Below, in pieces: positions 40,702 through 50,419 of a stretch of 64,000 nucleotides of DNA. Origin of the DNA: Brachybacterium aquaticum (lineage in GTDB: Bacteria; Actinomycetota; Actinomycetes; Actinomycetales; Dermabacteraceae); NCBI RefSeq assembly GCF_014204755.1, contig NZ_JACHLZ010000001.1, forward strand, positions 3,038,001 to 3,102,000, given 5' to 3'. The notes below the pieces were generated by a model. It was given only the letters and a program-made list of their open reading frames with translations. It did no database searches and was not told the DNA's origin. Numbering within the stretch: position 1 is the first letter of the stretch; the number at the start of each line of letters is the position of its first letter. A program made the translations under genes and the position numbers.

Positions 40702-42182
40702 TCACCTCGTCAGCAGCAGGCCAGGGTCGGCGAGCACGTCGGCGACGTCGCGAAGGAACGCGGAGGCCTCGGCCCCGTCCAGGACGCGGTGGTCGAAGGA
40801 GACGGTGAGGGTGACGACCTCGCGCAGCCGGATCCGTCCCCTGTGCTCCCAGGGCTGGGTGCGCACGGCGCCGATCGCGAGGATGACTCTCTGGCCGGGG
40901 TTCAGCAGAGGCACGCCGCCCTCGACGCCGAACACGCCGACGTTGGTGAGGGTGAGGGTGGAGCCGGTGAGCTCGGCCGGGGTCGCCGAGCCCTCGCGGG
41001 CGCGGGCGGCGGCGCGGGCGATGCGGGCGGTGAGGGCGGGTCCGCCCGCGAGATGGCCGGTGTGTGCCGGGGCGTCCTCGTCCGTCCCGGTGGGTACGCG
41101 CACGACGACGAGGCCGCGGTCGGTGGCGACGGCGATCCCGAGCGCGACGTCGTCGAACTGCTCGATCTCGCCGGTGCCGGCGTCGAAGCGGGCGTTCGCG
41201 AGGGGCGTCCGGTCGACGGCGGGGAGGACCGCCCGACACACCGCCGCGAGGAAGGAGGTGCGCCGTCCCTCCTGCTCCGCTCGCCGCAGGCGCTTCAGGG
41301 TGGGCGTGACGTCGACGGTGTGGAACACCGCGGCCTGCGGCGCTGTGGTCGAGGCGGTCATCGCCGCCGCGGTCGCGCGGCGCAGCCCCATCACCGGGAT
41401 CCGGTGGGAGGCGGGGGCGGCCGACGGGGGCTGGGCGGTGGTCGCCTCGGCGGGGCTCGCCGCCTTCGCAGCAGAATCGGCCAGCGCGGTGTCTGGGCGC
41501 ACCGTGTCGGAGCATGCGCTGGGGGAGCGCGTGGTGCCTGGAGCCGGGCAGGTCGCTGTGCCGCCCTTCGCGCACGCGTCGACGTCCTCGCGGAGGATGC
41601 GCCCGCCCGGTCCGCTGCCGTGCACGGTCTCGAGGTCGACGCCCAGGTCACGGGCGTGTCGGCGCACCGGCGGCATCGCGGCCGGCCGTTCGCGGGCGGC
41701 GGCCTCGGCGCTTCGCCCCACAAAGGCGACGGTCTCGAAGACGCGGGGCCGACGACGAGGTCGGCCGGTGGTGGGGAGCTTCGGGCCGTAGCCGACGAGC
41801 ACCTGCTGGCGGCGCGGACCACGCGTGCCCTCGGGCGCGGGCGCGTCGGCCGACCTCGCCACGTCGGCCGCACTCTCCCCGTCGGCCGCGCCGATCCCGT
41901 CGGCCGCGCCGATCCCGTCGGCCGGCCCCGCCGGGGCGTCCCCGTCGGCCGCGATCTCCGCGAACTCGACGAGCGGCGCGCCCACGTCGAGGGTCTCCCC
42001 CTCCTCGGCGCGCAGGGCGGTGATGCGTCCCGCCCGAGGGCTCGGCAGCTCGACGGTGGCCTTGGCGGTCTCGACCTCGGCGAGGACCTGGTTCAGCGCG
42101 ACCTCGTCGCCGACGGCGACGTGCCAGGTCACGACGGTCGCCTCGGTGAGGCCCTCGCCGAGGTCGGGGACGCGGAAGATGC

Positions 42183-42186
<4 letters not shown>
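40702..42186 (-). CDS. bkdC: Branched-chain 2-oxoacid dehydrogenase E2 (dihydrolipoyl acyltransferase)
   Basis: 494 residues. Lipoyl domain 1-80 with the modified Lys42 in [13 protein letters not shown]; a low-complexity linker that includes ADGIG repeats from an 18-bp tandem repeat (about 41875-41930); a peripheral-subunit-binding domain ([20 protein letters not shown]); and the catalytic domain ending with [19 protein letters not shown], whose His/Asp act in acyl transfer. It moves the branched acyl group to CoA. 4-nt overlap with E1 beta. E3 (lpd) is not in the operon. Confidence 0.92.
41875..41930 (-). repeat. 18-bp tandem repeat in the E2 linker
   Basis: About two and a half units of ATCCCGTCGGCCGCGCCG, coding ADGIGA repeats in the flexible linker after the lipoyl domain; contains the same CCCGTCGGCCG word that is frequent elsewhere in the window. 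Confidence 0.7.
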
Positions 42187-43240
<1,054 letters not shown>

Positions 43241-43244
<4 letters not shown>

Positions 43245-44371
43245 GAGTCCTCCCCGAGCGCGGGGCCGAGGGAGGCCTCGAGGGCGGCGAGCTGATCGCG
43301 CTGGCGCACGAGGCCGGGGTGCTCGGTCTCCAGGACGTGGCGGAACATGCTCTCCACGTCCGGCGGGGTGAGCTCGGCGAGCGCGGCGCGCAGGGCGGTG
43401 GCAGCCTCGGCCGCACGCTCGGCGGCCCGGGCCCGGACCTGCTCCACGGGCGCGCCGAGCTGCTCGAGGTGGCGCTCGAGGCGCAGGATCGGGTCGCGCC
43501 GGCGCCAGCGGTCGAGCTCGGCCTCATCGCGGTAGCGGGTGGGGTCGTCGCTGGTGGTGTGGGGGCCGAGGCGGTAGGTGACGGCCTCGAGGAACATCGG
43601 GCCGCCGCCGGCGCGGATACGCTGGGCGGCGAGCCGGCTCGCGGCGCGGACGGCGAGGACGTCGTTGCCGTCCACGCGCAGCACGGGGATGCCGACGCCG
43701 ACGGGCCGGTGGGACAGCGGCACGATGGACTGCACCCCGATCGGCTCGGAGATCGCGTACTGGTTGTTCTGGCAGAAGAACAGCACCGGGACCTGGAACG
43801 ACGCGGCGAACACGAGTGCCTCGGCGAAGTCGCCCTGGCTCGTGGCGCCGTCGCCGAAGCAGGCGACGGTGATCCCGTCCTCCCCGCGGGTGCGGGTGGC
43901 CATGGCGTGGCCGACGGCGTGGAGGGTCTGGGCGGCGATGACCACCTGCGGGGTGGCCATGCGGCGCGCGAAGGGGTCCCAGCCGGACAGGGCGGTGCCG
44001 CGCCAGACGGCGAGCATCTCCGCCGGGGTGACCCCGCGCAGCCAGGCCAGGCCGTTCTCGCGGTAGGAGGTGAACAGGAAGTCGTCCGGGTCCAGGGCGC
44101 GGCTGAGCCCGATCTGCGCGGCCTCCTGCCCCTTCAGCGGCGGCCACAGCCCGAGCTCGCCCTGGCGCTGCAGGGCGACGGCCTCGTCGTCGATCGCGCG
44201 CAGCACGGTCATGTCGGCGAGCAGGTCGGCGAGGGCGTCCTGGTCGAGGTCGGTGAGCAGGGGGTCGAGCGTAGGGCTGCGATGGCGGGTGCCGTCCTCG
44301 GCGAGCACCTGCAGCGGCTGGTCCGGGCCGCCGACCAGATCGTGGTCGGTCTCCGGGATGGTCGTCGACAT
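43241..44371 (-). CDS. bkdA: Branched-chain 2-oxoacid dehydrogenase E1 alpha
   Basis: 376 residues. The thiamine-diphosphate motif is ITVACFGDGATSQGDFAEAL through FFCQNNQYAIS; LGPHTTSDDPTRYRDEAELD is the conserved phosphorylation-loop region. It decarboxylates 2-oxoacids from leucine, isoleucine or valine; a pyruvate dehydrogenase role is less likely given the acyl-CoA genes in the same operon. First gene of the operon; GGAGGT 4 nt before ATG 44371. Confidence 0.92.
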
Positions 44372-44428
44372 ACGGACCTCCAGGTTCCGCGGCGCCTTGT
44401 GGGCGCCGTGACGTCGTCGTCCCGTTCC

Positions 44429-44457
44429 ACGCTACGCGCCCGGTGCAGTCCGAGCAA
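44429..44457 (-). promoter_or_regulatory. Promoter of the bkd operon
   Basis: Minus strand TTGCTC (44457-44452), 17-bp spacer, TAGCGT (44434-44429); the start codon is 57 nt further. Confidence 0.5.
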
Positions 44458-44473
44458 TCATGCCGTCCCAGAT

Positions 44474-44530
44474 TGTGCATAACGCTCTTCCTGGGAGCCT
44501 ACGGTCCCGTAGGATCACGCACTATGCACA
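44474..44530. promoter_or_regulatory. Inverted repeats in the bkd/lrp divergent region
   Basis: TGTGCATA (44474-44481) and TATGCACA (44523-44530) form one inverted pair; between them CCTACGG-TC-CCGTAGG (44498-44513) is a perfect palindrome that overlaps TAGGAT (44510-44515), the likely -10 box of the Lrp gene, 8 nt before its ATG. Good candidates for Lrp binding and autoregulation. Confidence 0.6.
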
Positions 44531-44994
44531 CCGTGGATGACACCGATCGTCGGATCCTGCTGGCGATGACCGAGAACCCCCGCTCGACGATCGTGGCGCT
44601 CGCGGAGAAGCTGGGCCTGTCCCGCAACACCGTCCAGGCACGGCTCGCGGCGCTCGAGGCGGGCCCGGCGCTGCAGGGCTATGACCGGCGCCTGCACGCC
44701 GCCTCGCTCGGCTACCCGCTGACGGTCTTCATGACCACGCAGGTGGACCAGCCGCACCTCGAGCACGTGGTGGAGCAGCTGCGGGAGATCCCCGAGGTGG
44801 TGCAGGTCCACGGCCTCTCGGGCCTGAACGACATCCTGGTGCGCTGCGTGTGCCGGGACACCGAGGACCTCTACCGGGTCAACAAGCTCGTGCTCGGCTG
44901 CGAGGGCGTGATCCGCACGGACACGTCGCTCGCCATGGGCGAGCTGATCCCGTTCCGCCTCGCGCCGGTGCTGGAGCGGGATCTGGAGGGGTGA
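44524..44994 (+). CDS. Lrp/AsnC family regulator, probably of the bkd operon
   Basis: 156 residues: an N-terminal helix-turn-helix (VDDTDRRILLAMTENPRSTI, LAEKLGLSRNTVQARLAAL) and a C-terminal ligand-binding RAM domain (VFMTTQVDQPHLEHVVEQLR, VHGLSGLNDILVRCVCRDTE). Divergent from the bkd operon with 152 bp between start codons containing strong palindromes. Related Lrp proteins (BkdR) sense branched-chain amino acids and control this pathway; that role here is inferred from position. Confidence 0.88.
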   Translation: MHTVDDTDRRILLAMTENPRSTIVALAEKLGLSRNTVQARLAALEAGPALQGYDRRLHAASLGYPLTVFMTTQVDQPHLEHVVEQLREIPEVVQVHGLSGLNDILVRCVCRDTEDLYRVNKLVLGCEGVIRTDTSLAMGELIPFRLAPVLERDLEG

Positions 44995-45054
44995 GGGCGC
45001 TGCGGAATTGGGGGCGCCGTCGACGTGAGGGCGCTGTCGACCAGAGGGCGCAGG

Positions 45055-46080
45055 TCAGCGCGCCAGCGCGACCGGCTGCCCGGTGCGCACCGACTCCTGC
45101 GCTGCGGCGACCACGCGGAGAGTCCGCAGCCCCACCTCGCCGTCCGGCGCCGCGGCCTCCCCACGCCGCACGGCGGTGAGGAAGGAGTCCAGCAGCAGGG
45201 CGTCGAGATCGGTGCCGTAGGGCAGCCAGCGTCCGGGCCCGCCCACGTGCTGGGCGAAGGCGTCGATCTGCAGCTGTCCGCCGGTGCCGACGGCCTGGAG
45301 GGTCAGGCCGCCCCAGGTGGGGGCGTCGGCCGGCTGGGACCAGGAGCAGTCGATCGTCGCGACGACGCCGGAGTCGTAGGTCAGGGTCACCAGTCCCCCG
45401 GTCTCGGCGCCCTCCCCCGCCCGGTCGGCGGCGAGGATGCGGTTCGTGACGGCGTGGACGCTCGCGGGCTCGCCGAGCACGGAGTCGAGGATCTCGGCGA
45501 CGTGCACGGTGTGGTCCACGAGCGATCCGCCGCCGGCGAGCGCGACGTCGGTGAACCAATCCCGCGCGGTGGGAAGCACGCCGTTGTTCGTACCGGTCAG
45601 GCCCACGACCTCGCCGAGCGTGCCGTCCGCGATCGCGGCGCGCAGCGCCTGCACGGCCGGGGAGAAATGGACGGGGAAGGCGGTCATGAGCACCACGCCG
45701 GCCTCGTCGCATGCGGCACGCATGGCCTCGGCGTCGGCGACGGTGGTGGCCAGCGGCTTCTCGCACAGCACGTGGACACCGCGCCGTGCGGCCTCGAGCA
45801 CGAGGTCGCAGTGGTGGGCGTTGGCGCTGGTGACGATGACGGCGTCGGGCCCGCCCGGCCAGGCCTCCCACGCCTCCTCGTAGCCGGCGACGACCCGCAC
45901 GCCCTGCACGTCCCCGTACCCGTCGGGGTCGGCGACGACGAGTTCCACGTCGTCGCGCGCCTCGAGGAGGGCCGCGTAGGTGGCGGCGTGGGTGTGGGCG
46001 CAGCTCAGCAGCGCGATGCGCAGGGGCCGACGCGCGGCCTGGGACTGGGGCTGGGGCGAGGTGGAGGGCGAGGTCAGCAT
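45055..46080 (-). CDS. Gfo/Idh/MocA family oxidoreductase
   Basis: 341 residues. N-terminal NAD-binding domain: LRIALLSCAHTHAATYAALL (GxGxxG replaced by SCAHTHA, which is unusual), VIVTSANAHHCDLVLEAARR, GVHVLCEKPLATTVADAEAM with the EKP motif. C-terminal domain: GGGSLVDHTVHVAEILDSVL with the catalytic Asp/His region. It oxidises or isomerises a sugar or polyol. Start ATG 46080 overlaps the stop of the second oxidoreductase gene by 7 nt, so the two form an operon. Confidence 0.87.
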   Translation of the reverse strand: MLTSPSTSPQPQSQAARRPLRIALLSCAHTHAATYAALLEARDDVELVVADPDGYGDVQGVRVVAGYEEAWEAWPGGPDAVIVTSANAHHCDLVLEAARRGVHVLCEKPLATTVADAEAMRAACDEAGVVLMTAFPVHFSPAVQALRAAIADGTLGEVVGLTGTNNGVLPTARDWFTDVALAGGGSLVDHTVHVAEILDSVLGEPASVHAVTNRILAADRAGEGAETGGLVTLTYDSGVVATIDCSWSQPADAPTWGGLTLQAVGTGGQLQIDAFAQHVGGPGRWLPYGTDLDALLLDSFLTAVRRGEAAAPDGEVGLRTLRVVAAAQESVRTGQPVALAR

Positions 46081-47084
46081 GCGATGCTCCGTCCGGTGCG
46101 GAGGGACTCGAGGGCCGCACGGGCGACCTCGACGGCGCGAGCCCCGTCCGCCGCCTCGACCCGGGCGGGAGCACCCGTGGCGCGGGCGCGCACGAAGTCG
46201 GCGAGCTCGGCCGCGTAGGGATCGCGCATCGTAGAGACGTCCGGGAGGAAGCCGTCGCCGGCGGCCTGGCGCGCGGAGGCGACGGGGTCGAAAGCAATGC
46301 CGACGTCGGCCGCGCTGTCGTACTGGAGGCGCCCGGCGTCCCCGGCGAGGTCGAAGGTGTAGCGGAACTGCGTGCCCTCCGGCCCCCAGAAGCCGCGGCA
46401 GTGGCTGAGCGCGCCGGAGCGGTGGGTGAGGACCACGTGGGCGGTGCGCACGGCGCCGTCGGAGGCGGCGATGCTCTGCTGGGCGTAGACGCGCTCGGCA
46501 TCGCCCGCGAGCCAGAGCGCCTGGTCGAGGTCGTGGATCATCTGGTCCATCACGATCCCGCCGGAGAGCTCCTCGTCCGCGTACCAGGGGCGGTCCGGGA
46601 GCGCGCCGGTGCGCTCGAAGCGCAGTACGGCGAGGGTCCCGATGTCGCCGCGGCGCACCGCCTCGCGCGCCGCGACGTACTGCGGGAAGTAGCGCACCAC
46701 GTGCGCGGGGAACAGCATGCGACCTGCACGCTCGGCATGGGCGACGAGGTCGAGCGCCTCCTCCCCCGTCAGCGCCAGCGGCTTCTCGCAGACCACGTCG
46801 CGGCCCGCGTCGAGGGCGGCGCGCACGATCGCGGGGTGGTCCGGGGTGGGGGTGCACACGTCCACCACGTCGACCGCGGCGAGCAGCGCCTCGAGGGAGC
46901 CGTGGGCGGTCGCACCGGCCTCGCGGGCGAACTCGTCCGCGCCCTGGAGGCCGACGCAGTGCAGCTCCGCACCGAGGTCCTGCCAGCCGGGCAGGTGCGC
47001 ACGGGCGATCTCGCCGGTGCCGACGATGCCGACCCGCAGCGGGGCGGCGAGGTCGTGCATGGCCGGAGGGTCCTGCTGGGGCAT
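46074..47084 (-). CDS. Gfo/Idh/MocA family oxidoreductase
   Basis: 336 residues with LRVGIVGTGEIARAHLPGWQ (GTGxIA nucleotide motif), VDVCTPTPDHPAIVRAALDA, GRDVVCEKPLALTGEEALDL (EKP) and GGIVMDQMIHDLDQALWLAG. First gene of a two-gene operon; partner below. ATG 47084 is preceded by GGAGA 8 nt upstream; ATG 47060 is possible. A long palindrome (47161-47201) lies 77 nt upstream and could be an operator. Confidence 0.87.
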   Translation of the reverse strand: MPQQDPPAMHDLAAPLRVGIVGTGEIARAHLPGWQDLGAELHCVGLQGADEFAREAGATAHGSLEALLAAVDVVDVCTPTPDHPAIVRAALDAGRDVVCEKPLALTGEEALDLVAHAERAGRMLFPAHVVRYFPQYVAAREAVRRGDIGTLAVLRFERTGALPDRPWYADEELSGGIVMDQMIHDLDQALWLAGDAERVYAQQSIAASDGAVRTAHVVLTHRSGALSHCRGFWGPEGTQFRYTFDLAGDAGRLQYDSAADVGIAFDPVASARQAAGDGFLPDVSTMRDPYAAELADFVRARATGAPARVEAADGARAVEVARAALESLRTGRSIAC

Positions 47085-47160
47085 GGGGTGGGTCTCCGTC
47101 GCTGGAGGGGCGTGGGCCGGTGTCGATCCTAGCGAGGGTCGGTGCACGTCGGGCACGGTG

Positions 47161-47201
47161 CCTGGTGCGTCGCTACGGCGCCGTAGCACCGACGCACCAG
47201 G
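47161..47201. repeat. Long palindrome upstream of the oxidoreductase operon
   Basis: Outer arms CCTGGTGCGTCG (47161-47172) and its exact complement (47190-47201), inner perfect 14-bp palindrome CTACGGCGCCGTAG (47173-47186), with a 3-nt asymmetry. The 14-mer TGCCTGGTGCGTCG is shared with the palindrome at 48706-48755. Confidence 0.8.
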
Positions 47202-47256
47202 CGCCGTGGCCTCGGAATTCCGACGTGTCAGGCACCTTGACCGCACCGCACCGACA

Positions 47257-47307
47257 CCACAGGGCCCGCACCTGCTGACCGATGTCAGTGAGGTGCGGGC
47301 CCTGTGG
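47257..47307. terminator. Hairpin downstream of the MFS gene
   Basis: Perfect 17-bp arms, 47257-47273 and 47291-47307, with a 17-nt loop, 21 nt after the MFS stop codon. No T-run. Confidence 0.7.
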
Positions 47308-47327
47308 CGCGTGACGAGCTGACGGGA

Positions 47328-48554
47328 TCAGGACTGCACGGCCGCCGGCTCCGGCGCCTCCTTCTCCTTGAACAGGGTCGCGAAGAAGAGCGTCACGAGC
47401 ACCGCGAGCCCGGCGGGGATCAGCCAGATGGCGCGCCATTCATGGGTGCCGTCGGCGGCGATGAAGGCGTCGACGATCGGGCCGGAGATGAGCGAGCCGA
47501 TCAGCAGGCCCACACCGTAGGTGGCCAGCGAGATGAGGCCCTGCGCGGCCGAGCGCACCTTCGCGGGGGCGAAGCGGTCGGTGTAGATCTGCCCGGCGAC
47601 GAAGAAGCAGTCGTAGCAGATGCCGTGCAGGAGCAGGCCGATGACCACGATCCACAGCAGGGAGCCGGCGTCGCCGAAGGCGAACAGGGTGTACCGCAGG
47701 GCCCAGGCGATCATGCCGAGGAGCAGGGTCTTCTTGATGCCGAGGCGCTTGAGCATCAGCGGCATGATCAGCAGGAACAGTGCCTCGGAGACCTGGCCGA
47801 GGGACTGCAGCGCCGCGGCGCGCTGCACGCCGATCTCGTTGAGGTAGAGGTTGGTGAAGTTGTAGTAGAAGGCGAGCGGGATGCAGATGAGGATCGAGGC
47901 GATGAAGAAGACCAGGTAGGAGCGGGTCTTCAGCAGCGCGAGCGCATCGAGGCCCAGGATGTCGCGCACGGTGGTGGGGCCGTCGGTCTGCTCCGGCGGG
48001 GTGTGCGGGAGGGTGAACGCGTACACGCCGAGCAGCGCGGAGCCGATCGCGGCCATGACGAAGGTGTTGGCGAGCAGTCCGCCGGTCTCCCAGCCGAGCC
48101 AGCCGATGAGGAGGCCCGCGACGATCCAGCCGATGGTGCCGAACACGCGCACGGAGGGGAACTGCCGCTCGGGGCTCTGCATGCGGCGGAAGGAGATCGA
48201 GTTCGCCAGCGCCAGCGTCGGCATGAACGAGATCATCGCCAGCAGCGAGAACACGAAGAACGCCCCGAAGTCGTCCTGCCGCCCGGCGAGGAAGAGCATC
48301 ACGGCGCTGAACAGGTGCAGCACGCCGAGGATGCGCTGGGCGGCGAAGAAGCGGTCGGCGATGAGGCCCACGATGAAGGGCGCGAGGATCGCCCCGAGGG
48401 ACTGGGTGAGGAAGGCCAGCGCGATCTGGCTGCCGGAGGCGCCGAGGTCGGAGGCGAGATAGGTGCCGAGGGTGACGAACCAGGCTCCCCAGACGAAGAA
48501 CTCCAGGAACATCATCGTCGACAGACGGAGGCGGATGACGGGGTCAAGGGTCAT
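47328..48554 (-). CDS. MFS transporter, nucleoside:H+ symporter (NupG-like) family
   Basis: 408 residues, 12 predicted helices. MMFLEFFVWGAWFVTLGTYL at the first helix, then FFAAQRILGVLHLFSAVMLF and the long-conserved ANSISFRRMQSPERQFPSVR with VFGTIGWIVAGLLIGWLGWE are those of the nucleoside/H+ symporter group, which also takes up other sugars in actinobacteria. Start ATG 48554 because the upstream 17 codons are without hydrophobic or ribosome signals. With two Gfo/Idh/MocA genes downstream it may import the sugar or polyol they process (inference); a hairpin between them suggests separate transcripts. Confidence 0.85.
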   Translation of the reverse strand: MTLDPVIRLRLSTMMFLEFFVWGAWFVTLGTYLASDLGASGSQIALAFLTQSLGAILAPFIVGLIADRFFAAQRILGVLHLFSAVMLFLAGRQDDFGAFFVFSLLAMISFMPTLALANSISFRRMQSPERQFPSVRVFGTIGWIVAGLLIGWLGWETGGLLANTFVMAAIGSALLGVYAFTLPHTPPEQTDGPTTVRDILGLDALALLKTRSYLVFFIASILICIPLAFYYNFTNLYLNEIGVQRAAALQSLGQVSEALFLLIMPLMLKRLGIKKTLLLGMIAWALRYTLFAFGDAGSLLWIVVIGLLLHGICYDCFFVAGQIYTDRFAPAKVRSAAQGLISLATYGVGLLIGSLISGPIVDAFIAADGTHEWRAIWLIPAGLAVLVTLFFATLFKEKEAPEPAAVQS

Positions 48555-48631
48555 GTCCCGGGAAGCTGCCCCTCGGGCGGTTGACGGGACAGGGGTCCGG
48601 GGCAACCCTTTTCCATCGTTGCCGAATCCTC

Positions 48632-48649
48632 GCCTGGCACGTGCCAGGC
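48632..48649. repeat. 18-bp perfect palindrome upstream of the MFS gene
   Basis: GCCTGGCACGTGCCAGGC, 78 nt before the MFS start; shares the GCCTGG half-site with the other two palindromes of this locus. Confidence 0.7.
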
Positions 48650-48705
48650 ATCATGCGCGAAGGCCTTGCCGAAGGTTCCCCGAAGCACCTCTCCCTAGAA
48701 CGCGA

Positions 48706-48755
48706 GGATGCCTGGTGCGTCGGTATTCGCGCGAATACCGACGCCCCAGGCATCC
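48706..48755. repeat. 50-bp near-perfect palindrome
   Basis: 25-nt arms with a single mismatch, no spacer; centre between 48730 and 48731 (GTATTCGC/GCGAATAC). Begins GGATGCCTGGTGCGTCGG. A further half-copy, GATGCCGACGCCTCAGGCAT, follows near 48765. Confidence 0.85.
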
Positions 48756-48805
48756 TGGTCCAGCGATGCCGACGCCTCAGGCATCGTGCACCGCGATCGA
48801 GGGGA

Positions 48806-48916
48806 TCAGGCCCCCATGGTCACCACGGTCTTGCCGCGGGAGGAGGCGTCGGCCGCGAAGGCCTCGACGCCCTGGGAGAGCGGGAAGGTGCCCGCGATGC
48901 GCGGGGCCTCGGCGGA
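48806..48916 (-). pseudogene. Quinone oxidoreductase/zinc-type alcohol dehydrogenase, last 35 codons
   Basis: Minus strand: AEAPRIAGTFPLSQGVEAFA then ASSRGKTVVTMGA and TGA. The pattern FPL..GVEAF....RGKTVV is the usual C-terminus of the medium-chain NADP-dependent quinone oxidoreductase family. Nothing of the rest remains upstream. Confidence 0.6.
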
Positions 48917-49011
48917 ACTCTGCGGAGGTCTGCGGATCTGCGCGGTGCTCTGCGGCCCCGTGCCGCGGAGCTGCGCCGATCCAGCGCGCTCCCAGAAGTA
49001 CTCTTCTCCTC

Positions 49012-49482
49012 ATGACGGCCGACGACGAACCCCGCTGGCTCACCGCGGAGGAGCAGGAGACCTGGCGCGCCCTGGGCAGCCTGATCGTGCGCCTGCCGGC
49101 GGCGCTGGACGCGCAGCTGCGCCGGGACGCAGGGATCACCCACTTCGACTACCAGGTGATGTCGCACCTCTCCGAGCAGGAGGGACGCACCCTGCGGATG
49201 AGCGAGCTCGCCGAGCGCACGGACTCGAGCCTGCAGCGCCTCTCGCAGGTGGTCTCACGCCTGGAGAAGAAGGGCTGGATCTCGCGCAGGCTCGATCCGG
49301 CCGACGGCCGCTTCACCCTGGCGACCCTCACCGAGCAGGGCTGGGACAAGGTGGTCGCCACCGCGCCCGGCCACGCCAACGAGGTGCGCGACCTGGCGAT
49401 CGATCCGCTCTCCACCGTCCAGAAGCGGCAGCTCCTGGCCATCAGCCGGCGCATCGTGGGAACGATCGAGGCAAAGGACTGA
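49012..49482 (+). CDS. MarR family transcriptional regulator
   Basis: 156 residues with the MarR winged helix: LDAQLRRDAGITHFDYQVMS, LRMSELAERTDSSLQRLSQV, SRLEKKGWISRRLDPADGRF (wing). It probably binds a short palindrome as a dimer and responds to a small phenolic or oxidant ligand. Probably leaderless. The neighbouring oxidoreductase remnant on the other strand may once have been its target. Confidence 0.9.
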   Translation: MTADDEPRWLTAEEQETWRALGSLIVRLPAALDAQLRRDAGITHFDYQVMSHLSEQEGRTLRMSELAERTDSSLQRLSQVVSRLEKKGWISRRLDPADGRFTLATLTEQGWDKVVATAPGHANEVRDLAIDPLSTVQKRQLLAISRRIVGTIEAKD

Positions 49483-49584
49483 GGTCCAGGGCGCACCCGC
49501 CGGCCGAGCACTCACCGCGTCGGCCGGACCCGGCCCTCCAGGACCTCGGCCCTCACCCCGCGAGCGGCGTCAGCCCTTGAGCAG

Positions 49585-50079
49585 TCAGCCCTTCAGCAGC
49601 GGCGCGATCTCGCGCCCCCAGGCGGCGACCGCGTCGAGGTCGCGGAAGTCGCCGACGGGGGTGCGCATCGACTTCAGCATCACGCGCTCGTGCAGGGGGA
49701 TGCGATCCATGAGCACCCAGCCGGGGAAGTTCGCGACCGCCACCGGGGTGAGCGAGAGGTCCTTCAGCAGGCCGTCGGTGGCCTTGCTGTGCTCGCGCTT
49801 GGCGGGGTTCGCGGCACCGCCGGAGCAGGAGAAGAAGGCGAAGGGCTTCGCGGCCAGGGTCGACTCGTACTTCTTCGCCCAGGAGGAGGCACTCTTCTCG
49901 ACGGACTCGATGCGCACGCCGGAGCCGAGCACCACGGCGTCGTAGCCGGCGGGGTCCGGGGCCTCGGCGAGGTCCACGAGCGCGCAGTCCACCCCCTGCT
50001 CCGTCAGGGCGCCGACGAGCGTCTCGGCGAGGGTGCGGGTGGCTCCGGAATGAGTGGCGTAGGCGACGAGCGCAGTCAT
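49585..50079 (-). CDS. Flavodoxin domain protein (HemG-like)
   Basis: 164 residues: ALVAYATHSGATRTLAETLV is the FMN phosphate loop, YDAVVLGSGVRIESVEKSAS and AFFSCSGGAANPAKREHSK the second and third FMN contacts, FPGWVLMDRIPLHERVMLKS and VGDFRDLDAVAAWGREIAP the tail. This resembles menaquinone-dependent protoporphyrinogen oxidase (HemG) and related flavodoxins. Start at ATG 50079; ATG 50088 is an alternative. Convergent with MarR; no haem genes nearby, so the substrate is open. Confidence 0.82.
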   Translation of the reverse strand: MTALVAYATHSGATRTLAETLVGALTEQGVDCALVDLAEAPDPAGYDAVVLGSGVRIESVEKSASSWAKKYESTLAAKPFAFFSCSGGAANPAKREHSKATDGLLKDLSLTPVAVANFPGWVLMDRIPLHERVMLKSMRTPVGDFRDLDAVAAWGREIAPLLKG

Positions 50080-50419
50080 GCCGCTCATCGTGCCAGGCGC
50101 GTCGGCCGCCCCTTCGGGACCTCTGGCCGCCCGGCCGGCCATCCTGCGCGCCGAAGGGCCCGCAGAACCCCGAGAAATGGGCGAAGAGTGCACGAAAAGC
50201 ATTTCCGAGCCCTTTTCCGCGGGCCGTGTCCGCACCTCCTCCACACCGCCTCCACAGCTCCTCCACTACCGGACGGGAGTGAGCGAAAGCCCAGTTCAGC
50301 CAATTATTACGGTTTGACAGTCATGACTTCCCGGTCACTGGATTCCGGGCGCGGGAAAGGCGCACCATACCTTATCGGCCGTGGTCGCCCGACCCGGTCG
50401 TCCTATGAAGGAGGCTGGG
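50080..50419. other. Intergenic region upstream of the secreted AMIN-like gene
   Basis: No gene visible. It includes a patch of unusually low GC around 50295-50330 (CAATTATTACGGTTTGACAG), with TACGGT and TTGACA, which may hold the promoter of the secreted protein, but a well-spaced -35/-10 pair is not clear. The GAAGGAGG site lies at 50407-50414. Confidence 0.4.

Larger units (their letters stand above)
48555..49011. other. Palindrome-rich region between the MFS and MarR genes
   Basis: Apart from the two palindromes and the oxidoreductase remnant at 48806-48916, no gene is visible. TACTCT at 48999-49004, 7 nt before ATG 49012, is a likely leaderless promoter for the MarR gene. Confidence 0.5.

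Noticed and set aside
50314-50342. TTGACA at 50314-50319 as a full sigma-70 promoter of the secreted protein
   Set aside because: No acceptable -10 hexamer at 16-18 nt; only TGGATT at 19 nt. Left as unclear.
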